The notes below the pieces were generated by a model that saw only the letters and a program-made list of their open reading frames with translations, was not told the origin of the DNA and did no database searches. A stretch of 64,000 bases of DNA from Paraburkholderia sp. BCC1886 (GTDB lineage: Bacteria; Pseudomonadota; Gammaproteobacteria; Burkholderiales; Burkholderiaceae). The translations under genes were made by a program, and so were the position numbers. Every line of letters starts with the position of its first letter. Positions within the stretch are counted from its first letter, which is position 1. This document shows, one piece after another, positions 18,153 to 28,574 of this stretch. The DNA lies in the NCBI RefSeq assembly GCF_900996245.1, contig NZ_CAAJGK010000038.1, positions 62,001 to 126,000 on the forward strand, written 5' to 3'.

Positions 18153-18627
18153 GGGTCGGTCGGCCGAAGCGCCACCGCGGGTGAAAAATCCCGGCGTGGC
18201 GCTTTGCGCCGCCGATCTATCGCCGCTCCCCTCCTGCCGCGCCCTCCCGGCGTGATAAAATTCGGCTCCGCTGAAAAAGCGGCGCAGCTTGCACCATCGC
18301 CCTGACAGGCACCCGGCTTCGTTCGGTGCAGCGCGCTGTCGGCGGCAAGGCTGCAGAGCAACGCTATGAAGCAATGCTATAAAGCGGCCTGTTTCCGGTC
18401 TGCTGGCCGCACGTCCCCTTCCCCGCGCTATCGAGCCACCGAAGAGCCACCGAGCTTCGGTCCCGCTAGCCGGGCCGGACCGGACGTGATCGAGCCGAAC
18501 CAGGTCTGACGCCGCACGGAACGCTTCCGGGCGGTACGACATCGAGGCGCGCATTCGCGAGCGCCCGACATCGCAACGACAATCGCACTATGCGTGCGCC
18601 CGACTGGCGCGCGCGATGGAGAAAGGT
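18153..18627. other. Intergenic region between upp and yebC
   Basis: This 475-bp region begins with the hairpin at 18167-18204. It contains GTGATAAAATTCGG near 18251, which could be a weak -10 region for yebC. No gene, RNA or repeat was recognised in the rest. Confidence 0.5.
18167..18204 (+). terminator. Hairpin after upp
   Basis: AAGCGCCAC (18167-18175) pairs perfectly with GTGGCGCTT (18196-18204), and GGG/CCC pair further inside. It begins 15 bp after the upp stop. No strong T-run follows, so it may be an imperfect terminator. Confidence 0.5.
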
Positions 18628-19356
18628 ATGGCGGGTCATTCGAAATGGGCCAACATCAAGCATAAGAAAGCAGCGGCAGATGCCAAGCGCGGCAAGGTCT
18701 GGACGCGGCTCATCAAGGAAATCCAGGTCGCGGCGCGCATGGGCGGCGGCGACATGGACTCGAACCCGCGTCTGCGGCTCGCCGTCGAAAAGTCGTACGA
18801 CGCCAACATGCCCAAAGACAACGTCAACCGTGCGATCCAGCGCGGCGTGGGCGGCGTCGACGGCGCCAGCTACGAAGAAATCCGCTACGAAGGCTATGGC
18901 ATCGGCGGCGCGGCGGTGATCGTGGACACCATGACCGATAACCGCACGCGCACCGTGGCCGAAGTGCGCCACGCGTTCTCGAAGAACGGCGGCAACATGG
19001 GCACGGACGGCTCGGTGTCGTTCATGTTCGATCACATCGGCCAGTTCCTGTTCGCGCCCGGCACGCCGGAAGACACGCTGATGGAAGCCGCGCTCGAAGC
19101 CGGCGCCGACGACGTCGTCACGAACGAAGACGGCAGCATCGAAGTGCTGTGCCCGCCGAACGATTTCCCGAAGGTGAAGAGCACGCTCGAAGCGGCCGGT
19201 TTCAAGGCCGAACTTGCCGAGGTGACCATGAAGCCGCAAACGGAAGTCGAGTTCACCGGCGACGACGCGATCAAGATGCAGAAACTGCTAGACGCGCTGG
19301 AAAATCTGGACGACGTGCAGGAAGTCTATACAAACGCGGCTATCGCCGAAGAGTAA
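18628..19356 (+). CDS. yebC: YebC/TACO1-family protein
   Basis: The 242-residue protein begins [20 protein letters not shown] and ends [12 protein letters not shown], both classic for the YebC family. Members were described as DNA-binding regulators, and more recently as factors relieving ribosome stalling at proline stretches. The ATG at 18628 is preferred because GAGAAAGGT stands before it and MAGHSKW is the invariant start. It is followed after 208 bp by purD on the same strand. Confidence 0.96.
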   Translation: MAGHSKWANIKHKKAAADAKRGKVWTRLIKEIQVAARMGGGDMDSNPRLRLAVEKSYDANMPKDNVNRAIQRGVGGVDGASYEEIRYEGYGIGGAAVIVDTMTDNRTRTVAEVRHAFSKNGGNMGTDGSVSFMFDHIGQFLFAPGTPEDTLMEAALEAGADDVVTNEDGSIEVLCPPNDFPKVKSTLEAAGFKAELAEVTMKPQTEVEFTGDDAIKMQKLLDALENLDDVQEVYTNAAIAEE

Positions 19357-19564
19357 GCGAGACGGGCCGCGCGGCGAAGGTTCGTTGCGAACCGCGCCGC
19401 GGCCGCCCGGTGGTTTTCAGGCCGACGGCTTGCTGCGAGGTTCAGTCGTCAGGTCGTGATGGGTCGTAGTGGGACGTAGCAGGTTGCGGTTGGTTCGCGT
19501 TGTCATTTCCACGGCTGGGCGCCCTCTGCCGGCCGTTTATGGTTTTTAAGTTTCGGGGATTCAC

Positions 19565-20872
19565 ATGAAGTTACTCGTCGTCGGTTCCGGCGGTCGCGAA
19601 CATGCGCTCGCATGGAAGCTCGCGCAATCGCCACGGGTTCAGCTGGTCTACGTCGCGCCCGGCAACGGCGGCACGGCTCAGGACGACCGTCTGCGCAACA
19701 TCGACATCACCGACCCGGCCGCGCTTGCCGACTTCGTCGAGAAAGAGCAGGTTGCGTTCACGCTGGTCGGGCCGGAAGCGCCGCTCGCCGCAGGCATCGT
19801 CAATCTGTTTCGCGCGCGCGGTCTGAAGATTTTCGGGCCGACCAAAGAAGCCGCGCAGCTGGAAAGCTCGAAAGATTTCGCGAAGGCGTTCATGAAGCGC
19901 CACGCCATTCCGACTGCCGAGTACGAAACCTTCGCCGACGTCGCCGCCGCGCATGCGTATCTGGACGCCAAGGGCGCGCCGATCGTGATCAAGGCCGACG
20001 GCCTCGCGGCCGGCAAGGGCGTCGTGGTCGCGCAAACGCTGGAAGAAGCGCATGCCGCGGTCGACATGATGCTGTCGGACAACAAGCTCGGCGACGCCGG
20101 CGCGCGTGTCGTGATCGAAGAATTCTTGTCCGGCGAGGAAGCCAGCTTCATCGTGATGGTGGATGGCAAGCACGTGCTGCCGCTCGCCTCCAGCCAGGAC
20201 CACAAGCGTCTGCTGGACGCCGACCAGGGCCCGAACACCGGCGGCATGGGCGCTTACTCCCCCGCGCCCATCGTCACGCCGCAACTGCATGCCCGCGTGA
20301 TGCGCGAAATCATCCTGCCGACGGTGCGCGGCATGGAGAAGGAAGGCATCCGCTACACGGGTTTTCTGTACGCCGGTCTGATGATCGACGCGCAGGGCAA
20401 CCCGAAGACGCTCGAATTCAACTGCCGGATGGGCGACCCGGAAACGCAGCCCATCATGGCGCGTCTGAAGGGCGACTACTCGAAGGTGGTCGAACAGGCC
20501 ATCGCCGGCACGCTCGATACGGTCGAACTGGAATGGGACCGCCGTACCGCGCTCGGCGTCGTGCTGGCCGCGTACAACTACCCGGACACGCCGCGCAAAG
20601 GCGACCGCATCAACGACATTCCGGCTGAAACGGCCGATTCGGTCACGTTCCATGCCGGCACCACGCTCGCCAACGGCAAGCTGACCACGTCGGGCGGCCG
20701 CGTACTGTGCGTGGTCGGTCTGGCAGACTCGGTGCGCAGCGCGCAATCGGCCGCTTACGGCACGATCAACCAGATTTCGTTCGACGGCATGCAATACCGT
20801 CGTGACATCGGTTACCGAGCGCTGAATCGAAAGCAGGAAGGCAAGCAGGACGGCAAGACCGAAGTCAAGTAA
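19565..20872 (+). CDS. purD: Phosphoribosylamine-glycine ligase
   Basis: The 435-residue ATP-grasp enzyme has the N-terminal [13 protein letters not shown], the ATP-binding [12 protein letters not shown], the loop [10 protein letters not shown] and the metal-binding [13 protein letters not shown]. It makes glycinamide ribonucleotide, an early step of purine synthesis. The last 15 residues are Gln/Lys-rich and not conserved. A GGGGATTC Shine-Dalgarno precedes the ATG. Confidence 0.97.
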   Translation: MKLLVVGSGGREHALAWKLAQSPRVQLVYVAPGNGGTAQDDRLRNIDITDPAALADFVEKEQVAFTLVGPEAPLAAGIVNLFRARGLKIFGPTKEAAQLESSKDFAKAFMKRHAIPTAEYETFADVAAAHAYLDAKGAPIVIKADGLAAGKGVVVAQTLEEAHAAVDMMLSDNKLGDAGARVVIEEFLSGEEASFIVMVDGKHVLPLASSQDHKRLLDADQGPNTGGMGAYSPAPIVTPQLHARVMREIILPTVRGMEKEGIRYTGFLYAGLMIDAQGNPKTLEFNCRMGDPETQPIMARLKGDYSKVVEQAIAGTLDTVELEWDRRTALGVVLAAYNYPDTPRKGDRINDIPAETADSVTFHAGTTLANGKLTTSGGRVLCVVGLADSVRSAQSAAYGTINQISFDGMQYRRDIGYRALNRKQEGKQDGKTEVK

Positions 20873-21158
20873 CCCGCGCCCTACAGGCGTCTTACGCTCG
20901 CGGGTGGCGCCAACGGCGCTACACTGCGGGTTTTGGCGGCCAGGGTCGCTGCGTCATTGCACCGACATCGCACCGGCCTGCCCGGTCGCACTGGCAGGGC
21001 ACGCTGCACCCGGGTGTGCCGACCTGCAGGCTGAGGTCGACTCCGGGCCGCCCGCAAGCACGCCGCGCTTTGGCAGGCTCGTCCTGCACCGGCCCGGGCC
21101 CCGCCCATCACGAAGAACCCGCGGCACACCGAGCGTGCCGCCCTCCGCACCCGCATTC

Positions 21159-22082
21159 ATGACCGATTCGAGCTACGACGCACAAGCCGTGCGCAGCTGG
21201 CTGCAAGGCCTGCAAACGCAAATTGCGGACACGCTCGGCGAGTTCGACGGTCAGCCGTTCGCCACCGACGCATGGCAACGCGCTCCCGGCGAAAAACTGC
21301 GCGGCGGCGGCTGCACACGGATTCTCGAAGGCGGCAATTTCTTCGAACGGGCCGGCATCGGCTTTTCGGATGTCGCCGGCGATACGTTGCCGGGCTCCGC
21401 GAGCGCCGCGCGTCCGCAACTGGCCGGTCGCGGCTTCGAAGCGATGGGCGTGTCGCTGGTCATGCATCCGCGCAATCCGCATTGCCCGACCGTGCACATG
21501 AACGTGCGCCTGCTGATCGCCACCAAACCCGGCGAAGAGCCGGTGTTCTGGTTTGGCGGCGGCATGGACCTGACGCCGTACTACGGCTACGAAGAAGACG
21601 CGCAACACTTTCACCGGGTTTGCCATGACGCGCTCGCGCCCTACGGCGCGGACCTTTACCCGAAGTTCAAGCGCTGGTGCGACGAGTATTTTTTCCTCAA
21701 GCACCGCAACGAACCGCGCGGCATCGGCGGGATTTTCTTCGACGATTTCTCGGCCGCGGGCTTCGAGCAATCGTTCGCGATGGTCAGGAGCGTCGGCGAG
21801 GGATTCCTCAAAGCGTACCTGCCGATCATCGAAAAGCGCCGCACCATGCCGTATGGTGAAGCGGAGCGCGATTTCCAGGCTTACCGGCGCGGCCGCTACG
21901 TCGAGTTCAATCTGGTGTTCGACCGTGGCACACTGTTCGGGCTGCAAAGCGGCGGGCGCACGGAGTCGATCCTGATGTCCATGCCGCCCGTCGTGAACTG
22001 GCGCTACGACTGGCAGCCCGAACCGGGCACGCCGGAAGCGCGTCTCTATAGCGATTTTCTGGTCGCGCGCGAGTGGCTATGA
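21159..22082 (+). CDS. hemF: Oxygen-dependent coproporphyrinogen III oxidase
   Basis: The 307-residue enzyme carries the family's signature segments: [28 protein letters not shown], the [16 protein letters not shown] stretch and [14 protein letters not shown]. It converts coproporphyrinogen III to protoporphyrinogen IX in heme synthesis, using oxygen. The ATG at 21159 gives the normal family length; the 85-residue in-frame upstream extension is low-complexity. It is 286 bp after purD, and nadD follows after 22 bp. Confidence 0.96.
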   Translation: MTDSSYDAQAVRSWLQGLQTQIADTLGEFDGQPFATDAWQRAPGEKLRGGGCTRILEGGNFFERAGIGFSDVAGDTLPGSASAARPQLAGRGFEAMGVSLVMHPRNPHCPTVHMNVRLLIATKPGEEPVFWFGGGMDLTPYYGYEEDAQHFHRVCHDALAPYGADLYPKFKRWCDEYFFLKHRNEPRGIGGIFFDDFSAAGFEQSFAMVRSVGEGFLKAYLPIIEKRRTMPYGEAERDFQAYRRGRYVEFNLVFDRGTLFGLQSGGRTESILMSMPPVVNWRYDWQPEPGTPEARLYSDFLVAREWL

Positions 22083-22104
22083 GGCGCGCGCCCGAGTGCC
22101 CTTC

Positions 22105-22857
22105 ATGGCCGTCGACGTCACGACAAAGGAGCTTCATCTGAAGCCGAACGCTCATCCCGTCGCCTTGCCGCGCCGCATCGGACTGCTCGGCGGCACGTTC
22201 GATCCGATCCACGACGGCCATCTCGCGCTCGCGCGGCGCTTCGCCGACGTGCTGCAACTCACCGAACTGGTGCTGTTGCCCGCCGGCCAGCCCTGGCAGA
22301 AAACCGACGTGTCCGCCGCCGTTCACCGGCTGGCCATGACCCGCGCCGCCGCCGGCGAGTTGCAGTTGCCGGGCGTCGAGGTGCGGGTCGCGACCGACGA
22401 GATCGAGCACGACGGCCCGACTTACACGGTCGACACGCTGCGCTCATGGCGCGAGCGCGAAGGCGAAGCCGCCTCGATTTCGCTGCTGATCGGCGCGGAT
22501 CAACTGGTTCATCTCGACACATGGCGCGACTGGCGGCGCCTGTTCGACTATGCGCATATTTGCGCGGCCACGCGGCCCGGTTTCGACCTTGCGTCGATTC
22601 CGCCCGTGGTCGCCCGGGAAATCGACGCGCGCCGTGCCCGCGCCGACGTTCTGCAAGCGACGCCCTGCGGCCACTTGCTGATCGATACGACGCTTGCTTT
22701 CGACGTGTCGGCTACCGAGATTCGCGCGCATCTGCGCGAACACGTCAGCCGGCGGCTCGCCCTCGTGGGCGACGAACAGCAGGATCAGGCCGCCGCGAGC
22801 CATGTCCCCACTGCGGTGTGGGACTATATTCTTCAACATCATCTGTACCACCGGTAA
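22105..22857 (+). CDS. nadD: Nicotinate-nucleotide adenylyltransferase
   Basis: The 250-residue protein has the nucleotidyltransferase motif [12 protein letters not shown] and the C-terminal SATEIRAHL. It adenylates nicotinate mononucleotide in NAD synthesis. The start is unsettled: GTG 22096 and ATG 22105 lack a Shine-Dalgarno, whereas a strong AAAGGAG stands 6 nt before an in-frame CTG at 22138 ([10 protein letters not shown]), which could be the true start. The gene is tightly packed between hemF and rsfS. Confidence 0.93.
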   Translation: MAVDVTTKELHLKPNAHPVALPRRIGLLGGTFDPIHDGHLALARRFADVLQLTELVLLPAGQPWQKTDVSAAVHRLAMTRAAAGELQLPGVEVRVATDEIEHDGPTYTVDTLRSWREREGEAASISLLIGADQLVHLDTWRDWRRLFDYAHICAATRPGFDLASIPPVVAREIDARRARADVLQATPCGHLLIDTTLAFDVSATEIRAHLREHVSRRLALVGDEQQDQAAASHVPTAVWDYILQHHLYHR

Positions 22858-22861
22858 CCTC

Positions 22862-23320
22862 ATGGATATTCGCAAACTGCAACGCGTGATCGTCGACGCT
22901 CTCGAAGACGTCAAGGCGCAAGACATCAAGGTGTTCAACACCACCCATCTGACCTCGCTGTTCGACCGCGTGATCGTCGCGAGCGGCACCTCGAATCGCC
23001 AGACCAAGGCGCTTGCGTCGAGCGTGCGCGAGAGCGTCAAGGAAAATGGCGGCGACGTGATCAGCACCGAAGGCGACGACGTCGGCGAATGGGTGCTGGT
23101 CGATTGCGGCGACGCGATCGTCCACATCCTGCAACCGGCGCTGCGCCAGTACTACAACCTCGAAGAAATCTGGGGCGACAAGCCGGTGCGCATCAAGCTC
23201 TCCACGCCGAGCCCGTTCGGCGGCGCGAGCGCCAGCGAACCGCTCGACGACGAGGACGAAGAGGACGAAGCGCCGGCCGTCAAGAAGCCCGCGCGCAAAA
23301 CGGCGGCACGGCGCAAGTAA
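22862..23320 (+). CDS. rsfS: Ribosomal silencing factor RsfS
   Basis: The 152-residue protein starts MDIRKLQRVIVDALEDVKAQ and contains the RsfS core (ASGTSNRQTKALA, GEWVLVDCGDAIVHIL, YYNLEEIWG). The family binds L14 on the 50S subunit and blocks subunit joining in starvation. The last 35 residues are an acidic run (DDEDEEDEA) followed by a Lys/Arg-rich tail beyond the usual family end. It starts 4 bp after nadD, and rlmH follows. Confidence 0.95.
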   Translation: MDIRKLQRVIVDALEDVKAQDIKVFNTTHLTSLFDRVIVASGTSNRQTKALASSVRESVKENGGDVISTEGDDVGEWVLVDCGDAIVHILQPALRQYYNLEEIWGDKPVRIKLSTPSPFGGASASEPLDDEDEEDEAPAVKKPARKTAARRK

Positions 23321-23389
23321 GCGCGGCGGGATGTCCTCCGTCATCCGCGTGACGCGTGTCGAACCGTCCACTCTCTTCTTAACCCTGCC

Positions 23390-23860
23390 GTGAAACTGCA
23401 CATTCTCGCCGTCGGCCACAAGATGCCGGACTGGATCGCGACCGGCTTCGACGAGTATGCGAAGCGTATGCCGCCCGAGCTTCGCATCGAGTTGCGTGAG
23501 ATCAAGCCCGAGCAGCGCTCGTCCGGACGTCCCGCCGAGAGCGTGATGGCTGCCGAGCGTCTGAAGATCGAAGCCGCGTTGCCGAAGAATGCGCGCATCG
23601 TCGCGCTCGACGAACGCGGTCGCGACTGGACCACGATGCAACTGGCGAACGCGCTGCCCGGCTGGCAGCAGGACGGCCGCGACGTGGCCTTTCTGATCGG
23701 CGGCGCCGACGGGCTCGATCCCGATCTGAAAGCGCGCGCCGACATGCTGTTGCGCGTGTCGAGCCTGACCTTGCCGCACGCGATGGTGCGGGTGCTGCTC
23801 GCCGAGCAACTGTATCGCGCGTGGACCATCACGCAGAACCATCCCTACCATCGCGTCTGA
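23390..23860 (+). CDS. rlmH: 23S rRNA pseudouridine-1915 N3-methyltransferase RlmH
   Basis: The 156-residue SPOUT methyltransferase starts at a GTG ([15 protein letters not shown]) and has the SAM knot [11 protein letters not shown] and the invariant C-terminus [13 protein letters not shown]. It methylates pseudouridine 1915 in helix 69 of 23S rRNA. Length and ends match the family exactly. It follows rsfS by 69 bp, the usual order in Burkholderiales. Confidence 0.97.
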   Translation: MKLHILAVGHKMPDWIATGFDEYAKRMPPELRIELREIKPEQRSSGRPAESVMAAERLKIEAALPKNARIVALDERGRDWTTMQLANALPGWQQDGRDVAFLIGGADGLDPDLKARADMLLRVSSLTLPHAMVRVLLAEQLYRAWTITQNHPYHRV

Positions 23861-23971
23861 GCGCGGGGCGCGGCCGGCTTGCGGCTTCTGCGTGCAAGTC
23901 GGGCCAGGCCTTTCCCAAAGCCTCGTCTTTCGATACGCTCACGGCGCCATCCGCCTGCTCGAGACCTTTCC

Positions 23972-24610
23972 ATGTCAACACCCGTCACTGCGCTTTATCC
24001 GTTCGTCTACCTCGCTTCGCAGAGCCCTCGCCGCCAGGAGTTGCTGCAGCAACTCGGGGTGCGCTATGAACTGCTGCTGCCGCGTCCCGATGAAGATGCC
24101 GAAGCACTCGAAGCCGAGTTGCCGGGCGAGCGCGCACGCGACTACGTGCAGCGGGTCTGTGTGGCCAAAGCACGTGCGGCGCATGCGCGTCTTGCGCATC
24201 TGGAAGTAAGCGGCCGCGAAGCGCGGCCAATCCTGGTCGCGGACACCACGGTCACGATCGACGATGCGATTCTCGGCAAGCCGGTCGATACCGACGACGC
24301 CATCGCCATGCTCACCCGCCTCGCCGGACGCACGCACGAAGTGCTGACAGCACTAGCCGTCGTCGATGCCGCCGGCACCTTGCTACCCGCTGCGTTGTCG
24401 GTCTCGAAGGTGCGCTTTGCTGCACTGCACGCGGATGCGATCCGCCGCTATGCCGCCAGCGGCGAGCCGCTCGGCAAGGCCGGCGCTTACGGCGTGCAAG
24501 GGCGCGCCGCGGAGTTCATCGAACATATCGACGGGTCCTATTCAGGTATCATGGGTTTGCCGCTTTTTGAAACCGCTGCCCTCCTGCGCGCAGCGCGCAT
24601 CGACTTCTAG
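23972..24610 (+). CDS. maf: Maf-family nucleoside triphosphate pyrophosphatase
   Basis: The 212-residue protein has the Maf motif [15 protein letters not shown], the acidic [10 protein letters not shown] and the C-terminal [12 protein letters not shown] plus [10 protein letters not shown] segments. The motifs fit the dTTP/UTP pyrophosphatase (YhdE) branch, which cleans modified nucleotides from the pool. The ATG at 23972 gives the normal N-terminus. It lies between rlmH and rng, with the rng start 9 bp after its stop. Confidence 0.93.
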   Translation: MSTPVTALYPFVYLASQSPRRQELLQQLGVRYELLLPRPDEDAEALEAELPGERARDYVQRVCVAKARAAHARLAHLEVSGREARPILVADTTVTIDDAILGKPVDTDDAIAMLTRLAGRTHEVLTALAVVDAAGTLLPAALSVSKVRFAALHADAIRRYAASGEPLGKAGAYGVQGRAAEFIEHIDGSYSGIMGLPLFETAALLRAARIDF

Positions 24611-24619
24611 AACAACACT

Positions 24620-26089
24620 ATGAATGAAGAAATCCTGATCAATGTCACGCCGCAGGAATCGCGAGTCGCGCTCGTCCAGCAAGGCGCCGTCCAGGAACTT
24701 CACGTCGAACGAACGCTGTCTCGCGGCCGCGTCGGCAATGTCTATCTCGGCAAGGTGGTGCGCGTGTTGCCGGGCATGCAATCCGCCTTCATCGACATCG
24801 GTCTCGAACGTGCCGCCTTCCTGCATGTCGCCGACATCTGGCATCCGCGTATCGCGGGCGAACCCCAGCATCAGCCGCCTCATCAACCTATCGAGAAGAT
24901 CGTCTTCGAAGGTCAGACCTTGATGGTGCAGGTCGTGAAAGACCCGATCGGCACCAAGGGCGCGCGCCTCTCCACGCAAGTGAGCATTGCCGGGCGCACG
25001 CTGGTGTATTTGCCGCAGGAGCCGCATATCGGCATTTCGCAGAAAATCGAAAGCGAAGCCGAACGTGAAGCCGTGCGCAAGCGTCTGACCGCCGTGCTGC
25101 CCGCCGATGAAAAAGGCGGCTACATCGTGCGCACCATCGCCGAAGACGCCACCAGCGAAGAACTAGCCGCCGACGTCGCGTATCTGCGCAAGACGTGGGC
25201 GACCATTCTGTCGCAAGGCCAGCGCATGCCGCCGACCAGCCTGCTGTACCAGGACCTGAATCTCGCGCAACGCGTGCTGCGCGACTTCGTGAACGACGAG
25301 ACGTCGCGCATCCAGGTCGACTCGCGCGAGACGTATCAGATGCTCGCCGACTTCGCCGCGGAGTTCACGCCGGCGGTCTCGTCCAAGCTGCATCACTACA
25401 CCGGCGAGCGGCCGCTTTACGATCTGTACAACATTGAAGCGGAGATTCAGCGTGCGTTGTCACGTCGCGTCGATCTGAAGTCGGGCGGCTATCTGGTGAT
25501 CGACCAGACCGAAGCGATGACCACCATCGACGTGAACACCGGCGGTTATGTCGGTGCGCGCAATTTCGACGACACCATCTTCAAGACCAACCTCGAAGCC
25601 GCGCATACCATCGCGCGTCAGTTGCGGCTGCGCAATCTGGGTGGCGTGATCATCATCGACTTCATCGATATGGAAAACGTCGAGCATCGCGACCAGGTGC
25701 TCGGCGAGTTGAAGAAAGCGTTGTCGCGCGACCGCACCCGCGTGACCGTGAACGGCTTCTCGCAGTTGGGGCTGGTGGAGATGACGCGCAAACGCACCCG
25801 CGAATCGCTCGCGCACGTGCTGTGCGAACCGTGTCCGGTGTGTCAGGGCAAGGGGCAGGTGAAGACGCCGCGCACCGTGTGCTACGACGTGTTGCGCGAG
25901 ATTCTGCGTGAGTCGCGCCAGTTCAATCCGCGTGAGTTTCGCGTGGTGGCGTCGCAGCAGGTCATCGACCTGTTTCTGGAAGAAGAGTCGCAGCATCTGG
26001 CGATGCTGATCGACTTTATCGGCAAGCCGGTGTCGCTGCAGGTGGAGTCGAATCTGAGTCAGGAACAATACGACATCGTGCTGATGTAA
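24620..26089 (+). CDS. rng: Ribonuclease G
   Basis: The 489-residue protein begins MNEEILINVTPQESRVALVQ, then has an S1 domain (GKVVRVLPGMQSAFIDIG), the catalytic region with TIDVNTGGYVG and IIIDFIDM, and the zinc-link CEPCPVCQGKG. RNase G processes the 5' end of 16S rRNA and degrades some mRNAs. The length is that of RNase G, without the C-terminal scaffold of RNase E. A strong hairpin follows the stop. Confidence 0.97.
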   Translation: MNEEILINVTPQESRVALVQQGAVQELHVERTLSRGRVGNVYLGKVVRVLPGMQSAFIDIGLERAAFLHVADIWHPRIAGEPQHQPPHQPIEKIVFEGQTLMVQVVKDPIGTKGARLSTQVSIAGRTLVYLPQEPHIGISQKIESEAEREAVRKRLTAVLPADEKGGYIVRTIAEDATSEELAADVAYLRKTWATILSQGQRMPPTSLLYQDLNLAQRVLRDFVNDETSRIQVDSRETYQMLADFAAEFTPAVSSKLHHYTGERPLYDLYNIEAEIQRALSRRVDLKSGGYLVIDQTEAMTTIDVNTGGYVGARNFDDTIFKTNLEAAHTIARQLRLRNLGGVIIIDFIDMENVEHRDQVLGELKKALSRDRTRVTVNGFSQLGLVEMTRKRTRESLAHVLCEPCPVCQGKGQVKTPRTVCYDVLREILRESRQFNPREFRVVASQQVIDLFLEEESQHLAMLIDFIGKPVSLQVESNLSQEQYDIVLM

Positions 26090-26109
26090 CGCCCGTTCAT
26101 CGGCAGCAA

Positions 26110-26130
26110 CGGGCTGACACCGTCAGCCCG
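26110..26130. terminator. Terminator hairpin between rng and the converging DUF4148 gene
   Basis: CGGGCTGAC-acc-GTCAGCCCG is a perfect 9-bp stem with a 3-nt loop, 20 bp after the rng stop. It can serve both converging genes. Only a short CTTTC follows on the plus strand. Confidence 0.6.
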
Positions 26131-26144
26131 CTTTCACGCCCCGC

Positions 26145-26456
26145 TCACGGGCGGCTATACATCGCCTTCCAGTCCGCCTGCGACACTGCCGGGCGACTCG
26201 TCTCCGACGATCCATTCGCCACACCGCCGAAACCGCTCGTCGCGCCATTCCGGGCGGCGACCCTGGCTTCGGCAGCCTGAAGCGCTTCGGGATAGTGCGC
26301 GTTGTCGCCATCTCCCACGTGATAACCCGCTTGCTCGAGTTGAAGCAGTTCCGCGCGGACCTGTGCGCGAGTGACGGGCGAATTCGACTGGGCGAACGAC
26401 ACGACGGGCGCAGCGAGCGCGACTGCGACGACAACTGCCTGAATCATGGACTTCAT
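26145..26456 (-). CDS. DUF4148 family secreted protein
   Basis: The 103-residue product has a signal peptide (MKSMIQAVVVAVALAAPVVS, cleavage near SFAQ), then the DUF4148 core TRAQVRAELLQLEQAGY and a short tail ending in WKAMYSRP. Such proteins are numerous in Burkholderiaceae and are periplasmic, with no known function. It is a single gene converging on rng. Confidence 0.88.
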   Translation of the reverse strand: MKSMIQAVVVAVALAAPVVSFAQSNSPVTRAQVRAELLQLEQAGYHVGDGDNAHYPEALQAAEARVAARNGATSGFGGVANGSSETSRPAVSQADWKAMYSRP

Positions 26457-26716
26457 GGTACGTACCTCTAGACTTCGGTTTGCCTGCTACGAACAGCCCT
26501 GTCCGTAGAACAGTGAACATAGTCTAGATAAGCGGACGCTTAAGATTAACGGGCGGCGCTGGAGAGGATTGTTGTTGGATTTGGGTAAACCCTTAGTTTC
26601 TGCCACAGACGAAATAGCCCCATACGCTTGCTGCACCGGCCCTCAATTTCTCCATTGCCGCAAAGGCGCATCGGGCGTATAACCATCCCATTGGATGTTA
26701 ATTGGATGGTCCTGAG

Positions 26717-27160
26717 ATGCCACAGCCCGCAAAATCCCCTGCCCTGAGCCTGATCGACACGGCTCGCCCGAAAGGCGGCGAGACCGAAAAGATCACCATC
26801 AACCTAGGCCCGATCGATCTTGGCCAGATCGACCTGCTGGTCGAAGAAGGTTTTTATTCGAACCGCACCGATCTGATCCGCACGGCAATCCGCAACCAGC
26901 TCGCCGTGCACGCGCAGGTCGTCACGGAAACGGTGACGCGCCGCGAACTGGTGCTCGGTCTGCAGCATTTCTCGCGCAAGGATCTGGAAGCCGCGCAGAC
27001 CGCCGGCGAGCAACTCGCCATTCACGTGCTGGGCCTTGCCAGCATTGCCGCCGATGTCCCGCCGGAACTGGCGGCGGCCACGATCGCGTCCATCACCGTG
27101 CTCGGCGCGTTTCACGCGTCGCCCGCGGTGAAGGCGGCACTAGCTGGCCGCATCGCTTAA
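26717..27160 (+). CDS. Ribbon-helix-helix (CopG-like) protein next to PHB genes
   Basis: The 147-residue protein has a ribbon-helix-helix DNA-binding fold at residues about 24-67 (EKITINLGPIDLGQIDLLVE, then SNRTDLIRTAIRNQLAVH) and a C-terminal alanine-rich region (ELVLGLQHFSRKDLEAAQ). It is probably a dimeric transcriptional regulator. The ATG at 26717 is preferred over an in-frame TTG at 26702. The next gene is a PHB-type esterase 42 bp away, so control of polyhydroxyalkanoate genes is a reasonable inference. Confidence 0.78.
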   Translation: MPQPAKSPALSLIDTARPKGGETEKITINLGPIDLGQIDLLVEEGFYSNRTDLIRTAIRNQLAVHAQVVTETVTRRELVLGLQHFSRKDLEAAQTAGEQLAIHVLGLASIAADVPPELAAATIASITVLGAFHASPAVKAALAGRIA

Positions 27161-27202
27161 ATGCGCCCCGCCCTCACCCCCCATTCGCAAGCGACCCCGA
27201 CC

Positions 27203-28330
27203 ATGAACGACGATTTCCTGCATTCGATGAAAGAAGCCTTCGACCTGCTGCGCACGAAAGGCCCGAAGGAAGCGACCGCAGCGGTCCAGCGCGCACTGGG
27301 CGGCGGCGCTCACCCGAGCGCTGGCCTGGGCGACCCGCAGATGCCGCAGATGCCACCCATGCCACCGATACCGCCCATGCCGCAAAGCGCCGCAGACTGG
27401 GTCAACGCGTGGAAAAACACGCAAGCTCACGCTCCAACCCAAACGCGTCCGCAACCGCAGGCCGCCTACACCGTCGATGCCGACACGCCCGGCACCTTCA
27501 GCACCCATAGCTTCAGCAACAACGCCGGCCGACGCGACTACAAGCTCTACGTCCCCGCCGCGTACGGCAACGAACCGGTCCCGCTGATCGTGATGCTGCA
27601 CGGCTGCACCCAGAACGCCGACGACTTCGCCGCGGGCACGCGCATGAACGAACTGGCCGAGCGGCACGGCATGCTGGTGGTGTATCCGAATCAGGCGGCT
27701 TCCGCCAATCACTCGGGCTGCTGGAACTGGTTCAAACCCGGCGACCAGCACCGCGAGAGCGGCGAGCCGTCGTTGATCGCGGGTATCACGCGCGAAGTCA
27801 TGTCGTGCTATCGCGTCGATCCTGCGCGCGTGTACGTGGCCGGCCTGTCGGCTGGCGGCGCGATGGCGGACATCATGCTGAAAACCTGGCCCGATCTCTA
27901 CGCGGCGGCCGGCGTGCATTCGGGACTCGCGTGCGGATCGGCGCGCGACTTGCCCTCCGCGCTCGCCGCCATGAAAGGCGGCAAGACCCCGCGCGGCCGC
28001 TCCCAAGCGGAACCGGCCCGTCCGCTGATCGTGTTTCAGGGCGATGCCGACTCGACCGTGCATCCGTCGAACGCCAGCGCGCTCGTCGCGCCCTTCGCGG
28101 GCGGCAGCACGACGTCGAGCCAGCCTGTCGACTCGCAAGGCCGTCAACGCGGCTATACGGTCCAGCATCTGATTGCGACGAACGGCGTGCCGGCCGAATC
28201 CTGGTCGATTCGCGGCGCCGGTCACGCATGGTCGGGCGGTAACCAGCGCGGTTCGTACACGGATCCATCCGGCCCCGACGCCAGCGCCGAAATGCTGCGA
28301 TTCTTCCTCGCCCATCCCCAGCGCGGCTGA
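27203..28330 (+). CDS. PHB depolymerase-family esterase
   Basis: The 375-residue alpha/beta hydrolase has the esterase-PHB features: LIVMLHGCTQNADDFAAGTR, a catalytic Ser in GLSAGGAM, and a C-terminal His in GAGHAWSGG. The first 90 residues are a helical segment plus a Met/Pro run (MPQMPPMPPIPPMPQ). No signal peptide is evident, so an intracellular role is likely, such as turnover of stored polyhydroxybutyrate. It lies between a ribbon-helix-helix gene and a phasin gene. Confidence 0.88.
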   Translation: MNDDFLHSMKEAFDLLRTKGPKEATAAVQRALGGGAHPSAGLGDPQMPQMPPMPPIPPMPQSAADWVNAWKNTQAHAPTQTRPQPQAAYTVDADTPGTFSTHSFSNNAGRRDYKLYVPAAYGNEPVPLIVMLHGCTQNADDFAAGTRMNELAERHGMLVVYPNQAASANHSGCWNWFKPGDQHRESGEPSLIAGITREVMSCYRVDPARVYVAGLSAGGAMADIMLKTWPDLYAAAGVHSGLACGSARDLPSALAAMKGGKTPRGRSQAEPARPLIVFQGDADSTVHPSNASALVAPFAGGSTTSSQPVDSQGRQRGYTVQHLIATNGVPAESWSIRGAGHAWSGGNQRGSYTDPSGPDASAEMLRFFLAHPQRG

Positions 28331-28574
28331 GCGGTATTCACCTGACGAGAGCGCGCGAAAAAACGCTGTACATCCCGCCGCAACTCTATAGAGTGGCCCA
28401 TGTTGCAGCGCAGCAAACATGTGCCGCACCGACCTCCCGTCCGTTCATCGGCTTTCGCGCCGCCGCTTCGCCGTCGTTCAGGCGACCGGCAGCCGCGCGA
28501 TCCACGCCGATGCCGACGGGCCCACGCCTCCAAATCCCTTGGACGCCTGCGTCAGGTCACCTCAGGAGCTCACC

